Counted from the first letter of the stretch, positions 42,106-51,574 are shown. The stretch is DNA of 64,000 nucleotides from Streptosporangium oxazolinicum (GCF_039537505.1 NZ_BAABAQ010000017.1:62001-126000), one strand, 5' to 3'. Numbers and translations are program-made. Notes: generated by a model from the sequence alone, not told the origin.

Positions 42106-43791
42106 ATGGATGCCGAGTCATCGATCTGCCTGAGTGATCTGGTCCCGGCCCTGCGCTGGAGTCGTCCCCAGCAGGTCGCCGAAGCCCTGGCCGACCCCCG
42201 GCTGCCCGCCGGCTGGTGGTCGTCGGTCACCCTGCCCAAGGCCCTCGGCGCCACGGGGCTCGACTGGGTGTGCGACAGGCTGGCCCGGCTCTCGCTGGCA
42301 CGCTGGGATCATCTGCCGCTGAGCGACGTGCTGCCCGCGCTGCACGTGCACACGGTCGATCCCACCCTGCCCGGCTGGCCGGAGCCCGCGCGCGCGGCCA
42401 TCGCCGGCCTGGGCGGCTGGACCCGCCTGCGCCGCCTCACCCCGGGAGACCTGAGCGGGCCCGCGACGTCCGCTCCCGAGATCGTGATCACCGCCGTGTT
42501 CCGGGAGGTGCTCAGCCGCATCCCGGGGATCGCCGAGCACACCGCGCCGGTCGCCGCCCCGGCCCAGGTCCCGCTCCAGGAGCGGGTCCAGGACCCGGAG
42601 CGGGCACCCGCGCCGCAGGTCCCCGCCCAGCCGTCCGCGCCGTCGGTGCCGTCGGTGGCGCAGGAGGAGCGGCAGGCGCAGGTCCCCGAACCGGTCGCGG
42701 CCGCCCCCGCCCCAGCTCCCCAGGTCAACCTCGGCGACTACCCGCTGGTGCGCCTGGTCGACAACATGTTCCGCGACTGGAGCCCGCTGGAGCGCGCGGT
42801 CGCCGTGGAACGGCTCTTCGCGGTCGACCCGATCAGCCTGCGCGCGCTCGCCCACAAGCTGAACGCCGACCGCGACGCGCTCTCGGCGGCACAGCGTGCC
42901 GCCGAGGAACGGATACTGCTCTGGCTGCGCTCCCCGGAGTCCGCGCCGCTCACCGGGCACATGTTCGGGCTGACCGAGTGGCTGGGCTCCGCCGCGACCA
43001 AGGACCAGCTCATCGGCGCCGACCCCGCGCACCCGATCGAGGTCCCCACCCTGCGGACCCCGCTCTGGAGGGTGCTGGTCACGCTCATGCCCGACCGGCG
43101 GCTCCAGGACGACTGGCTCGTCGTGGGCGATCTGGGCGGCCTGCGCGACAGGACCCGCCAGCTCCTGTCGAACAAGCCGATCGACAGTGACGCGCTCAGG
43201 CTCATGGAGCACCAGCTCGGCATCCGGGCCCACTCGGTCCAGCCCTGGCTGGACGCCCTCGCCGCCGCGGGCACCACGCAGGAGGCGGTCCCCCAGGAGA
43301 GCGCCTCCGAGGAGGTCAGGCAACTGCCGCGCCGTACTCCGGGGGCGAACGGCCACCACCACCGCGGCGGGCAGCCGATCCCGCAGGTGAACGCCGGCGC
43401 CATCGACCCCCGCGCGGCCCTGGCCACGCTGTCGGCCCTGGCGAGCGGAAACTCCAGGCCGCACCTGATCACCAGCCAGCGGGCTCAGCTCCACCCGCCC
43501 GCGAGCCCGTCGTCCGACCCGAGCCGCTGGCAGCGCATCGAGGTGACCAGCGACCATCTGCGGGGCGGCCCGGTGGCCGTGCCCGAGGGGTACGCCACCC
43601 GGCTGGGCATGCGTCCCGGCACGCTGCTGTCGGTCACCGGCCCCGGCGACAACGCGGTGGTCCTGGTCTGGCGGGACCACCCCGTCTTCGACTCGCTGCA
43701 ACCCGTCCTGATGCGCCTGAACGCCCGTCCGGGCGACCAGGTCTACGTCACCGTGGACGGCTACCGCCTGGACGCCCAGCTGCCGGCCTGA
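42106..43791 (+). CDS. Hypothetical 561-residue protein, possible sigma-like HTH
   Basis: No family recognised. Two helical regions (residues about 1-140 and 210-390) flank a Pro/Ala/Gln-rich linker near 145-210. A segment around residue 242 (SLRALAHKLNADRDALSAAQ) resembles the helix-turn-helix of sigma-70 region 4 (LxxLAxxLxxxRxxLxxxE), but that is only a pattern match. The last 110 residues (GGPVAVPEGYATRLGMRPGTLLSVTG) look like a compact beta-rich domain. Soluble by appearance. Not in an operon with psuK on spacing alone. Confidence 0.55.
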   Translation: MDAESSICLSDLVPALRWSRPQQVAEALADPRLPAGWWSSVTLPKALGATGLDWVCDRLARLSLARWDHLPLSDVLPALHVHTVDPTLPGWPEPARAAIAGLGGWTRLRRLTPGDLSGPATSAPEIVITAVFREVLSRIPGIAEHTAPVAAPAQVPLQERVQDPERAPAPQVPAQPSAPSVPSVAQEERQAQVPEPVAAAPAPAPQVNLGDYPLVRLVDNMFRDWSPLERAVAVERLFAVDPISLRALAHKLNADRDALSAAQRAAEERILLWLRSPESAPLTGHMFGLTEWLGSAATKDQLIGADPAHPIEVPTLRTPLWRVLVTLMPDRRLQDDWLVVGDLGGLRDRTRQLLSNKPIDSDALRLMEHQLGIRAHSVQPWLDALAAAGTTQEAVPQESASEEVRQLPRRTPGANGHHHRGGQPIPQVNAGAIDPRAALATLSALASGNSRPHLITSQRAQLHPPASPSSDPSRWQRIEVTSDHLRGGPVAVPEGYATRLGMRPGTLLSVTGPGDNAVVLVWRDHPVFDSLQPVLMRLNARPGDQVYVTVDGYRLDAQLPA

Positions 43792-44283
43792 ACCCGCCCC
43801 CTCCCCCGAGAACCCCGGAAACCCGGAAACGGTCCTGAACGGTCCCGGGGGAGGGCGGCGGGTCGCCGCGCGGCGACTCGGGCCCCGGCCGCTCCGGTTC
43901 GACCGCCTCGATTCGGTCCCCCCGGTTCGGCCCCGGACGCCACCGAACGCCGCCGGGACGGGGTTTCCCGCGATGCCTCCCAAACACCGCTTTCCAGGCG
44001 CGGAAACGAACGACCTTTCCCGGCCGCTCTTCTTCGGCGCTATGCTTTTGGGACTCAAGTGACTCAGCGACACCACTGTGACCCGTTTTGGCGAATGGGC
44101 TGTCATTGGCGTTGATTTCTGCGGCTTTTTGTCAAGAAATTGTCATTGTTCACCTAACAACGGGAGTCCGTATAGCTCTCTCCCTCCATTGCCTTGTGAG
44201 GTGTTCCCTAGGACGCGGACGGGGACGGCGGGCGACCAGGTCGCGCTGGGGCCCGGGACCAGAGAGCGACTTCGAGCTAGCCG
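43792..44283. other. Intergenic region before the MFS gene
   Basis: About 490 bases with no convincing gene. The first 200 bases are Pro/Arg-coding-like GC-rich sequence; the rest is AT-richer than its surroundings. TTGTCA occurs twice (44129-44134 and 44140-44145), and TATAGC lies at 44171-44176, but the spacing does not make a standard promoter. Nothing further is clear. Confidence 0.4.
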
Positions 44284-45768
44284 ATGAGAAAATTCGCCCG
44301 CGTCTGGCTGGGGATGACGTTCTCGACCGTGGGGTCACGGGCGGTGAGTGTCGCCTATCCCCTCCTGGCACTGGCCCTGACCGGTTCTCCGGTGCTGGCG
44401 GGCTGGACCAGTTTCGCGCTGACCTTCCCGATCCTGGTCTTCTACATCCCGGCGGGCGTCCTGGCGGACCGGGTGAACCCGCGCTCGCTCATGCTCCTCA
44501 CCGAGACCCTGCGAGGGCTGATCGTCCTCACCGTGTTCCTCGCGCTCGTCCTGGGCCACCCGTCGCTGGCGCACCTCCTGGTGGCGGCTTTTCTTGAGGG
44601 CACGCTGTGGGTGGTCTACTCGCTGGCGGAGACGGCGCTGATCTCCTCCCTCGTCCCGAAGGAGCAGGTCTCCATCGTGATGGCCAGGAGCGAGACGATC
44701 TCGCACCTCGCGGTGCTGGCGGGCAGGCCGCTCGGAGGGTGGCTCTTCGGGGTCATGCACGCGATGTCCTTCGCGGTGAACGCGGCGCTGTTCTTCCTCG
44801 CCCTCCTCTCCCCGCTGAGCGTGGCGGCGGGCGGGGCGGGAAGGGCGGGGAGGACGGGACGAAGGAGGGGCCGGCCGCAGCTGCACGCGATCCGCGAGAT
44901 AGCCGGCGGCGTGAGGAGCCTGGCGGGACGGCACCTGCTGCGGGAGATAGCCGACGGTTTCCACGAGCTCTCCAGGCACCCGTTCCTCCGCAGGGCCATG
45001 GCCCTGACCACGGTCACCAACCTGATGATCAACGCGCTCATCATGATCTTCATCGCCGGGTCGGCGAACCTGCCCTCGTACCAGGTCGGCCTGGTCCTGG
45101 CCGCCGGGGGCGTGGGCGGCGTGGCGGGATCGGGCCTGGCCCCCTACCTCAGGCTCGAACCGAGGAACTTCACGCTCTTCGCCCAGCTGTGGATATGGGT
45201 GCTGGCGCTCTTCGTCGCGGCCTACGGTGAGGGGCCGCTCTTCTTCGGGCTCGCGATCCTGCTGACCGGGTGCGCCGGGGCGCTCAGCAACGTGGCCATC
45301 AGGACCTTCGAGGTCGACACCGTCGACAAGGGCAAGCTCGGGCGGGTGGTGAGCGTGCACCGGCTCGTCGCGCACGGCGCCGTGTGCGTCTCCGCCCCGC
45401 TCGGCGGGATCCTGGTCGCCGTGTTCGGCATCCGGATGGCGGCCGTCATCCTCACCGTCCTGATGTTCGCCGTCGCCCTCGTGGTGACGCTCACGTCACT
45501 GCTGCGGCTTCACGCGCGGCTGGGTCTCGCCGGGACGGCCAGGAAGGTGCGGGCGACCGGTGCCCACGTGGCCGCGCGGGTGCTCACAACGTGGCGAGCA
45601 ACCGAGTCGCTTCGGCCGCGAGATGGGCAGGCAGGCTGGGCGCTCTCGCCGCCCTCGCCCTCAGGACCAGATCGGCCGCCGACGCGGCGTCACCGGCCAG
45701 GGCGTGGATCCGGGCGGCGTACAACAGCACCGGACCATGATCTCCCACCTCGGCCAGCACCGCCCTGA
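44284..45768 (+). CDS. MFS transporter with antisense C-terminal extension
   Basis: A 494-residue major facilitator, twelve-helix type, with the MFS signature between helices 2 and 3 (GVLADRVNPRSLM). Residues up to about 430 are hydrophobic transporter sequence. After that the protein is Arg/Pro-rich, runs through 185 bases of DNA antisense to the nSTAND1-TPR gene, and looks unconserved. It reads toward the FXSXX locus and ends inside it. An export role for the peptide is possible but unsupported. No strong ribosome site before the ATG. Confidence 0.7.
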   Translation: MRKFARVWLGMTFSTVGSRAVSVAYPLLALALTGSPVLAGWTSFALTFPILVFYIPAGVLADRVNPRSLMLLTETLRGLIVLTVFLALVLGHPSLAHLLVAAFLEGTLWVVYSLAETALISSLVPKEQVSIVMARSETISHLAVLAGRPLGGWLFGVMHAMSFAVNAALFFLALLSPLSVAAGGAGRAGRTGRRRGRPQLHAIREIAGGVRSLAGRHLLREIADGFHELSRHPFLRRAMALTTVTNLMINALIMIFIAGSANLPSYQVGLVLAAGGVGGVAGSGLAPYLRLEPRNFTLFAQLWIWVLALFVAAYGEGPLFFGLAILLTGCAGALSNVAIRTFEVDTVDKGKLGRVVSVHRLVAHGAVCVSAPLGGILVAVFGIRMAAVILTVLMFAVALVVTLTSLLRLHARLGLAGTARKVRATGAHVAARVLTTWRATESLRPRDGQAGWALSPPSPSGPDRPPTRRHRPGRGSGRRTTAPDHDLPPRPAPP

Positions 45769-47599
45769 TCTCCCGTTCCGCCTCGGGGAAACGCCTCAGG
45801 AAGGCCAGCGCGAGAGCGTGGGCGGCCCGGGTGGACGGCCACTGCAGCGGCCGGACCCGGTCGAGGTCGCGCAGCGCCGCCTCCGCCCTGCCGAGCCCGG
45901 CGAGGATCTCGCCCCGCGCCCGCAACGCCTCGGTGACGTTGCCCTCCCTGCCCAGGACGTCGTTGAGGACGTCGTGCGCCGCGTCGGGGTGACCGTCGTA
46001 CCAGAGCGCCCAGGCGAGCTCGGTCTCGATGTTCAGGTCGTTGGGCACGCGGCGTATCGCCGAGTACAGTTCCCGGACCGCGACCGAGGAGCGTCCCTGG
46101 GCCAGCCGCAGCCTGCCGATCCCGGCGAGAAGGCCACCGACGGCCGAGGTCGCCCCCAGCGTCTCGAAGTGGACCGCGGCGTTGCGGTAGTGGGAGACGG
46201 CCTTCTCGAAGTCCTCCCGCCGGTGCGCGACGTTGCCGAGGAAGGACTCGATCTCCGCGCGCATCCTGGTGTTGCCGCCGCATCGCGCCAGCGCCTCCTC
46301 GGCCTGCTTCGCGGCCAGCGCGAACTCCCCGTCGCGGAAGGAGAACTCGGCGGCCCGCAGGTAGTCGTCGGGCAGGGACCGGCTCTCGGCCCGTACGACG
46401 ACGTGGTCGTTCTGCAGGATCGGCTGGATGAGGCGCTCGTGCGACAGCTCGCACCAGCGCGTGCCGGCCTTGATGTCCTCGCGCAGGATGTGGCGGTCGA
46501 CCAGCGCCCTGACCACCGCGTTCGGCATGCCGGCGGTGACGGTCTCCCCCTGGTAGACGACCTCGCGGGTGCCCAGCTCGGTGATGAAGCAGCGGCGCAG
46601 CCAGCTCCTGAGGTCGGCGACGTCGTCCCCGAAGTGGTCGTGGGCCACCTCGGCGATCATCCGCTCGGAGAAGTCGGTGAGCGACCGGTCGGCGTTGGCG
46701 AACCTGCGGACGTGGTCGGAGGAGATGACCCGTACGTCCTCGGGCAGCGAGCGCCACATGGCCGAGCACACGACCTGCAGCTGGACGGGCTCGACCGCCC
46801 TGGCGTCGGCGACGACCTCCTCGCCGAGCGCCCTGCCGACCCTGATCATGCGCAGGTCGTCCACCAGTCCCCGCGCCGCGCCGGGGGCGAACGAGCGGCC
46901 CGTCCCCTCCAGCGGTCCCTCGGTCGCCCGGACCGCGGCGGCCGGGCCGAGGGCGGTCAGCGAGAACCGGTTTCTGGCCATGCCCGCCAGTTTCGGCTCG
47001 TGGGGAAGGATCGAGGCGAGGTGGTCCTCCCTGATCGAGACGAGGAGCCGCAGGTTCGGATCGTCGTCCAGCGCCTCGACGAGCTGGCTGATGAACCACT
47101 CCCGGTACGGCTGGCGGTGGGCGAAGTCGCCGAAGAGCTCCTCCGCCTGGTCGATCGCGGCCAGGGTGAGGACCGGGTCGCCGTACGGGTCCTGGCGCGG
47201 CGGGCGCCGGCTCAGGAACTCGCGGATCGTCAGCCCGGCCAGCCGGGTGGGCGTCTCCGAGGGGGACCACGACGACAGCAGCGCGAACACGTGCGGGTTG
47301 TGCCGCGAGAGCGCCGCGGACGGGAAGGGCGAGCCGTGCGACACCCGCCCTATCGGGAGGACGTCGGTCCTGCCCGCGTCCAGCAGCGGGAGCACCCCGG
47401 CCTGGATGAGCGAGGTCTTGCCCACGCCCGACGGCCCGTACAGCACGGTCAGGCGCCCGGCCTGCCACAGGTCGGAGACCTCTCGGGCCTCCCTGTCGCG
47501 GCCGAAGAACTTGGCGCCGTCCTCGCGGCGGAAGGCCCGCAGGCCGACGTAGGGCCGGCCGTGGTCGGAGGTCACGTCGGGGGTCACGTCGGGGGTCAC
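45584..47599 (-). CDS. nSTAND1-type STAND ATPase with TPR repeats (half A)
   Basis: A 671-residue protein. N-terminal nSTAND1 ATPase: Walker A GPSGVGKTS near residue 55 and Walker B AAIDQAEELF near 152; then a winged-helix-like region and TPR-like repeats (EIESFLGNVAHRREDFEKAVSHYRNAAVHFETLGATS) to the end. STAND ATPases are switch proteins that oligomerise on a trigger. The GTG start overlaps the SIR2 stop (GTGA). A 12-base repeat at 47571-47600 gives three in-frame GTG codons (VTPD repeats), so the exact start is uncertain. Its counterpart in half B (60882-62867) is homologous throughout. Confidence 0.8.
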   Translation of the reverse strand: MTPDVTPDVTSDHGRPYVGLRAFRREDGAKFFGRDREAREVSDLWQAGRLTVLYGPSGVGKTSLIQAGVLPLLDAGRTDVLPIGRVSHGSPFPSAALSRHNPHVFALLSSWSPSETPTRLAGLTIREFLSRRPPRQDPYGDPVLTLAAIDQAEELFGDFAHRQPYREWFISQLVEALDDDPNLRLLVSIREDHLASILPHEPKLAGMARNRFSLTALGPAAAVRATEGPLEGTGRSFAPGAARGLVDDLRMIRVGRALGEEVVADARAVEPVQLQVVCSAMWRSLPEDVRVISSDHVRRFANADRSLTDFSERMIAEVAHDHFGDDVADLRSWLRRCFITELGTREVVYQGETVTAGMPNAVVRALVDRHILREDIKAGTRWCELSHERLIQPILQNDHVVVRAESRSLPDDYLRAAEFSFRDGEFALAAKQAEEALARCGGNTRMRAEIESFLGNVAHRREDFEKAVSHYRNAAVHFETLGATSAVGGLLAGIGRLRLAQGRSSVAVRELYSAIRRVPNDLNIETELAWALWYDGHPDAAHDVLNDVLGREGNVTEALRARGEILAGLGRAEAALRDLDRVRPLQWPSTRAAHALALAFLRRFPEAEREIRAVLAEVGDHGPVLLYAARIHALAGDAASAADLVLRARAARAPSLPAHLAAEATRLLATL

Positions 47600-48486
47600 G
47601 GCACCGGTCCCATCCGCCGGCGCAGCTCACGGCAGAACTCCTCCGCCGTCCCCCAGAAGATGGAGATCCGCCAGTCTTCGTAGTATCTGGCCAGCTGGCG
47701 CTGGACCTCCAGCACGTCCGCCCTCGTGCTGGCGAGCGAGGGGGCGAGCTGGACGCTCACGTGCCTGCGGCGGTTGATGCCGGGGACGGCCTTCAACAGC
47801 CCGTGGAAGAGCACGCGGAACGTCCAGTCCTGCAGGCTGTATCCGATGAACAACAGGGGTCTTCTGGTCAGCGCCGCGAGAATGGAGGTGGGCAGCATTC
47901 GCTGGCCGCCCGCGACGCCGTCCACCGCGAGGTTGGTGAGAAACTCCAGATAGTCGTCCTCGGCCAGCACGATCGACGCCGGATCCTGCAGATTTCCGTG
48001 CAGGTGGTAGATGAGCGGGGCCTCGGGCCGGGGATTCCAGCCCGCCTCACTGCTGAACAGATCCTCCGCGTAGGCCAGCCCTTTGTTCCACGGACAAATG
48101 GCCACATTCGGTCTTTTTCCCACCGCTTCAAGCGAGCGCAGGATGAAGTCGTCGTAGTTCGTCGTCAGATATACCGGGAGGGGAAAACTCGCCAGCAGGG
48201 CGTGCGGTTCGAGAGGGTCGAGGAAGTTGGGCGCGCCCCCGGCGTCGAGCTCGTCGCAGACGCGCCTCTTCACATATACGGAGTCCCCATATCTCATCAC
48301 CGCGAACTGCGTCACCCGGGGAAGATCGTGGTCGTCGGCGAAGGGATAGTCCCAGCGGCGCGCCATGTCACGGCTCAGCGCCGTCCCCGTCGGCAGAGTC
48401 CCCACGCACGCCCCGGACCCCAGGAAGGGCGTGCAGTCTCCGCTGTTCAACTGGTCGAGCAGGCGCTCCCACTCGGCCTCCCCCAT
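47596..48486 (-). CDS. SIR2-like protein (half A)
   Basis: A 296-residue SIR2_2-type domain: FLGSGACVGTLPTG (nucleotide loop), LTTNYDDF, YHLHGN (His in the expected catalytic region) and GYSLQDWTFR. Related domains in bacterial defence hydrolyse NAD+. ATG 48486 is used because the homologue in half B begins at the same point of the alignment. The frame stays open to a TTG at 48672, nine bases after fxsA with GAGGA upstream, which would add 62 unconserved residues. Coupled by GTGA to the STAND ATPase. Confidence 0.75.
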   Translation of the reverse strand: MGEAEWERLLDQLNSGDCTPFLGSGACVGTLPTGTALSRDMARRWDYPFADDHDLPRVTQFAVMRYGDSVYVKRRVCDELDAGGAPNFLDPLEPHALLASFPLPVYLTTNYDDFILRSLEAVGKRPNVAICPWNKGLAYAEDLFSSEAGWNPRPEAPLIYHLHGNLQDPASIVLAEDDYLEFLTNLAVDGVAGGQRMLPTSILAALTRRPLLFIGYSLQDWTFRVLFHGLLKAVPGINRRRHVSVQLAPSLASTRADVLEVQRQLARYYEDWRISIFWGTAEEFCRELRRRMGPVP

Positions 48487-48681
48487 GTCGTGCACGCAGG
48501 GCACCACCTCACGGACAAGAGGTCCAATCAGGTCATGGACTCGATGCCGTACGACTCTATTGGCACGGTCGATCCCCCCCGCACGGGAAGGCACCCCTTG
48601 TATCGCCGGTGCGACCGGAGTGGACGAATGATTCACGATCACCTTTCTGCCGCAACCCGCGTGAAACGGCAAGGTGATTCC

Positions 48682-48840
48682 TCAGATCGAACTCGTGAAT
48701 CCCGCCGTCGGCTCCGCCGTCTCCAGCAGCAACGGCTCCAGCATCCTCCGCAACCAGGTCTCGTCGACCTCCGTGAGCTTCTCCAGGGAGAGCCCCTCAA
48801 GGTCGACGAGACCGCCTGACCTGGAATTGTCATCGCGCAT
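48682..48840 (-). CDS. fxsA: FXSXX-COOH RiPP precursor peptide (half A)
   Basis: A 52-residue peptide found by hand translation. It ends AGFTSSI-stop, the canonical C-terminal FXSXX, and contains the leader motif GLVDL. GGGAG lies five bases before ATG 48840. Radical SAM enzymes of the FxsB group join the Phe ring to the Ser beta-carbon of Phe-x-Ser, making a three-residue cyclophane, so Phe48-Thr-Ser50 should be the modified site. It is the first gene of the leftward SIR2-STAND unit. It aligns with the half B precursor (GL-V/I-DL; AGF-T/D-S). Confidence 0.8.
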   Translation of the reverse strand: MRDDNSRSGGLVDLEGLSLEKLTEVDETWLRRMLEPLLLETAEPTAGFTSSI

Positions 48841-49042
48841 GCGTGCTCCCTATGGCGTCGCGTCGTATCCGGCCCGGCCCGGCCCCGGATTTCGGGATGT
48901 CCTAAAAGGAGGATGCGACATCACTGCCGAAAGTCCCAGGGCCGCGTTTTTTCTCAATGTGATTCTGTAATACCCCACTCTTCGAATCAACCTTTAGGAT
49001 GACCGTACGATCCCTTTGGCTAGAAAAAGACGGAGGCCCGAG
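48841..49042. promoter_or_regulatory. Divergent promoter region fxsA/fxsT (half A)
   Basis: About 200 bases between divergent starts, with an AT-rich right part. It carries GGAGG (49032-49036) for fxsT and GGGAG (48846-48850) for fxsA. CCTAAAAGGA (from 48900) resembles CCTAAAAAGGAT at 59576 in half B, possibly a shared regulatory element. No clear -35/-10. Confidence 0.45.
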
Positions 49043-51574
49043 GTGGTGGAGCTTTCACACGCGGCGAACACGGTGCCCGAGCGGCAGCCCGAGGTCTGGG
49101 AGAAGGTGCCGCCCCGCAACAGGAACTTCACCGGCCGGGACGACATGCTCGTCAAGCTCCGTCAGGGCATCAGCACCGTCACCGCCGTCGTTCCCCAGCC
49201 TCAGGCGCTGCAGGGGTGGGGTGGTGTCGGCAAGACCCACCTGGCCATCGAGTACGCCCACCGCTACCGGTCGCACTACGACCTCGTGTGGTGGATCCCC
49301 TCCGACCAGCGCGTGCTGGTGCCGTCCGCGCTGGCGGCGCTCGCGCCCCACCTGGGGCTGCCGCCCGCGTCGGCCACCGGCGTCGAGGAGGCCGCCGAGG
49401 CGGTGCGCAGGACGCTGCAGAGCGGCGTCCCCTACCGGCGCTGGCTGCTGATCTTCGACAACGCCGAGGAGCCGGGGCAGGTCCAGGAGTTCATCCCGCG
49501 CGGGCCGGGCCACGTGCTGATCACCTCGCGCAACCCCAAGTGGGAGGACCACTTCGAGACCCTCCAGGTCGACGTCTTCACCCGCGACGAGAGCGTGGCG
49601 TTCCTGAAGAAGCGCCTGCGCCGGGAGGTCCCCGACGACGACGCCTCGCGGCTGGCCGAGCAGCTCGGCGACCTGCCGCTCGCCCTGGAGCAGGCCGGCG
49701 CGCTGCAGTACGAGACCGGCATGTCGGTCGACGAGTACCTGGAGCAGCTCGGCGAGCAGGCGAGCAGGCTGCTGGGGGCGAACCGGGCACCGGGATACCC
49801 GCTGTCGATGACGGCGGCCTGGAAGGTGTCGGTGTCGCTCCTGGAGGACCGCCTCCCCGAGGCCATCACGCTCCTGCGGTGCTGTGCCTTCTTCGGCCCC
49901 GAGCCCATTCCCCGCGACGTCTTCCGCAGGGGCAACAAGGCCGTCGTCCCCCGGCTCGGCAAGATCCTCTCCGATCCGATCCTGCTCGCCACGGCGCTGA
50001 GCGAGCTGAGGCGCTTCGCGCTGGCCAGGATCGAGCCCACCACCCGCACCATCCAGGTCCACCGCCTGATCCAGGCGCTCCTGCGCGACGACCTGCCGGA
50101 GGAGGACCAGGCGGACATCCGGCACGAGGTGCACGTGCTGCTGGCCGGCAGCGCCCCCAGCGACCCCGACGAGAGCGCCAGGTGGCGCCGCTTCGAGGAG
50201 CTGGTCGCCCACGTCACCCCCTCCGGTCTGGAGGAGTGCACGGATCCCACCGTCAGGCAGTTCGCCCTCAACGTCACCCGTTACCTCTACATATCGGGCA
50301 ACTACCAGTCGGCCCGTTCCTTCCTCGAGAGCTTCGCCGAGAGATGGACCGAGGTCAGCGGGGCGAAGCACCCGGACGTGCTCGTCGCGTACAAGCACCT
50401 GGGCAACGTGCTGCGAGGGCTCGGCCAGTACACCGCGGCGTACGAGACCGACCACCGGACCCTCGACGGCATGCGCGAGGTCCTCGGCCACGACCACGAC
50501 GAGACGCTCCTGACGACCAACGGCTACGGGGCGTCCCTGCGGGCGCGCGGCGACTTCGGCGCCGCCAGGAGGCTGGACGAGGAGTCCCGGGCGGCCCACG
50601 TCTCCAGCCGGGGCCTCAGCCACCCGTCCACGCTGCGCGTGCTCAACAACCTGGCCCTCGACTACGCCCTCACCAGCGACTACCCGCAGGCGCGGCGCCT
50701 GCACCAGGAGACGTACCTGGAGATGAGCGACGCGGTGGAGGGCATCGGCAGGAGCACCCTGCTGCTGTCGTGGAACGGCCTGGCCAGGGCCGTGCGGCTC
50801 TGCGGCGACTACACCGAGGCGTGCGACCTGGGCGAGGAGGCCTACGCCTACGGCGTCCAGGAGCTGACACTCGACCACCACGTCACGCTGCTGACGGCCA
50901 AGGACCTGTCCATCGCCAAGCGGCGCTCGGGAGAGGTGGCCGAGGCGCTGGACCTCGCGCGCGACACGCACACCCGCTTCCAGCGGCTCTTCGGGGACGA
51001 GCACCCCGACACGATGGCGGCCGCGATCAACCTCTCCAACGCCCTGCGCACGGCCGGCGACCTCGACGAGGCGTTCGCGACGGCCGAGAGGACGGTCTCC
51101 CTCTATCCCCGGGTGTTCGGCGAGGAACACCCCTACAGCCTCGCCTGCGGCGGCAACCTGGCGATCCTGCACCGCGTACGAGGCGACGTCGCGACGGCCA
51201 GATACCTCGACGAGAGGGCGGTGGAGGGCCTGGTCGCCACGGTCGGCCAGAGGCACCACTACCCGCTGACGTGCGCCGTCGGCCTCCAGGGGGATCTCAT
51301 GGTGCTGGGAGAGGTCACCCGGGCGTGCGAGCTCGGCTGGGAGACCCTCGGCCGGATGCGGGAGCTCTTCGGGGAGAACCACTTCCTGAGCCTGGCCTGC
51401 GCCAGCAACCTCGCCCTCGACCTGAGGGCCGCGGGCGAGAAGGAGCGGGCCGAGATCCTGTACGACGACACGATGCGGCGCTACGAGCGCCCGCTGGAGG
51501 TCGGTCACCCCGACGCCCTCTTCGCGAGCGAGGGCCGTCGCATCGAGTGCGACTTCGACCCCCCGCCGATCTGA
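49043..51574 (+). CDS. fxsT: NB-ARC/TPR protein of FXSXX system (half A)
   Basis: An 843-residue protein. NB-ARC ATPase: GWGGVGKTHLA near residue 57, LLIFDNAEEP (Walker B), RGPGHVLITSRN, then LPLALEQAG. Twelve or so TPR-like repeats fill residues 420-830 (for example HPDTMAAAINLSNALRTAGDLDEAFATAERTV). FxsT-like proteins accompany FXSXX precursors; they may sense or be switched by the peptide. GTG 49043 has GGAGG six bases upstream and matches the homologue's N-terminus. Convergent with the HExxH gene across a hairpin. Confidence 0.8.
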   Translation: MVELSHAANTVPERQPEVWEKVPPRNRNFTGRDDMLVKLRQGISTVTAVVPQPQALQGWGGVGKTHLAIEYAHRYRSHYDLVWWIPSDQRVLVPSALAALAPHLGLPPASATGVEEAAEAVRRTLQSGVPYRRWLLIFDNAEEPGQVQEFIPRGPGHVLITSRNPKWEDHFETLQVDVFTRDESVAFLKKRLRREVPDDDASRLAEQLGDLPLALEQAGALQYETGMSVDEYLEQLGEQASRLLGANRAPGYPLSMTAAWKVSVSLLEDRLPEAITLLRCCAFFGPEPIPRDVFRRGNKAVVPRLGKILSDPILLATALSELRRFALARIEPTTRTIQVHRLIQALLRDDLPEEDQADIRHEVHVLLAGSAPSDPDESARWRRFEELVAHVTPSGLEECTDPTVRQFALNVTRYLYISGNYQSARSFLESFAERWTEVSGAKHPDVLVAYKHLGNVLRGLGQYTAAYETDHRTLDGMREVLGHDHDETLLTTNGYGASLRARGDFGAARRLDEESRAAHVSSRGLSHPSTLRVLNNLALDYALTSDYPQARRLHQETYLEMSDAVEGIGRSTLLLSWNGLARAVRLCGDYTEACDLGEEAYAYGVQELTLDHHVTLLTAKDLSIAKRRSGEVAEALDLARDTHTRFQRLFGDEHPDTMAAAINLSNALRTAGDLDEAFATAERTVSLYPRVFGEEHPYSLACGGNLAILHRVRGDVATARYLDERAVEGLVATVGQRHHYPLTCAVGLQGDLMVLGEVTRACELGWETLGRMRELFGENHFLSLACASNLALDLRAAGEKERAEILYDDTMRRYERPLEVGHPDALFASEGRRIECDFDPPPI

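Noticed and set aside
48674..48970. 98-residue plus-strand ORF over fxsA of half A
   Set aside because: It is antisense to the real precursor gene and shows only Ser/Arg/Pro-rich sequence.
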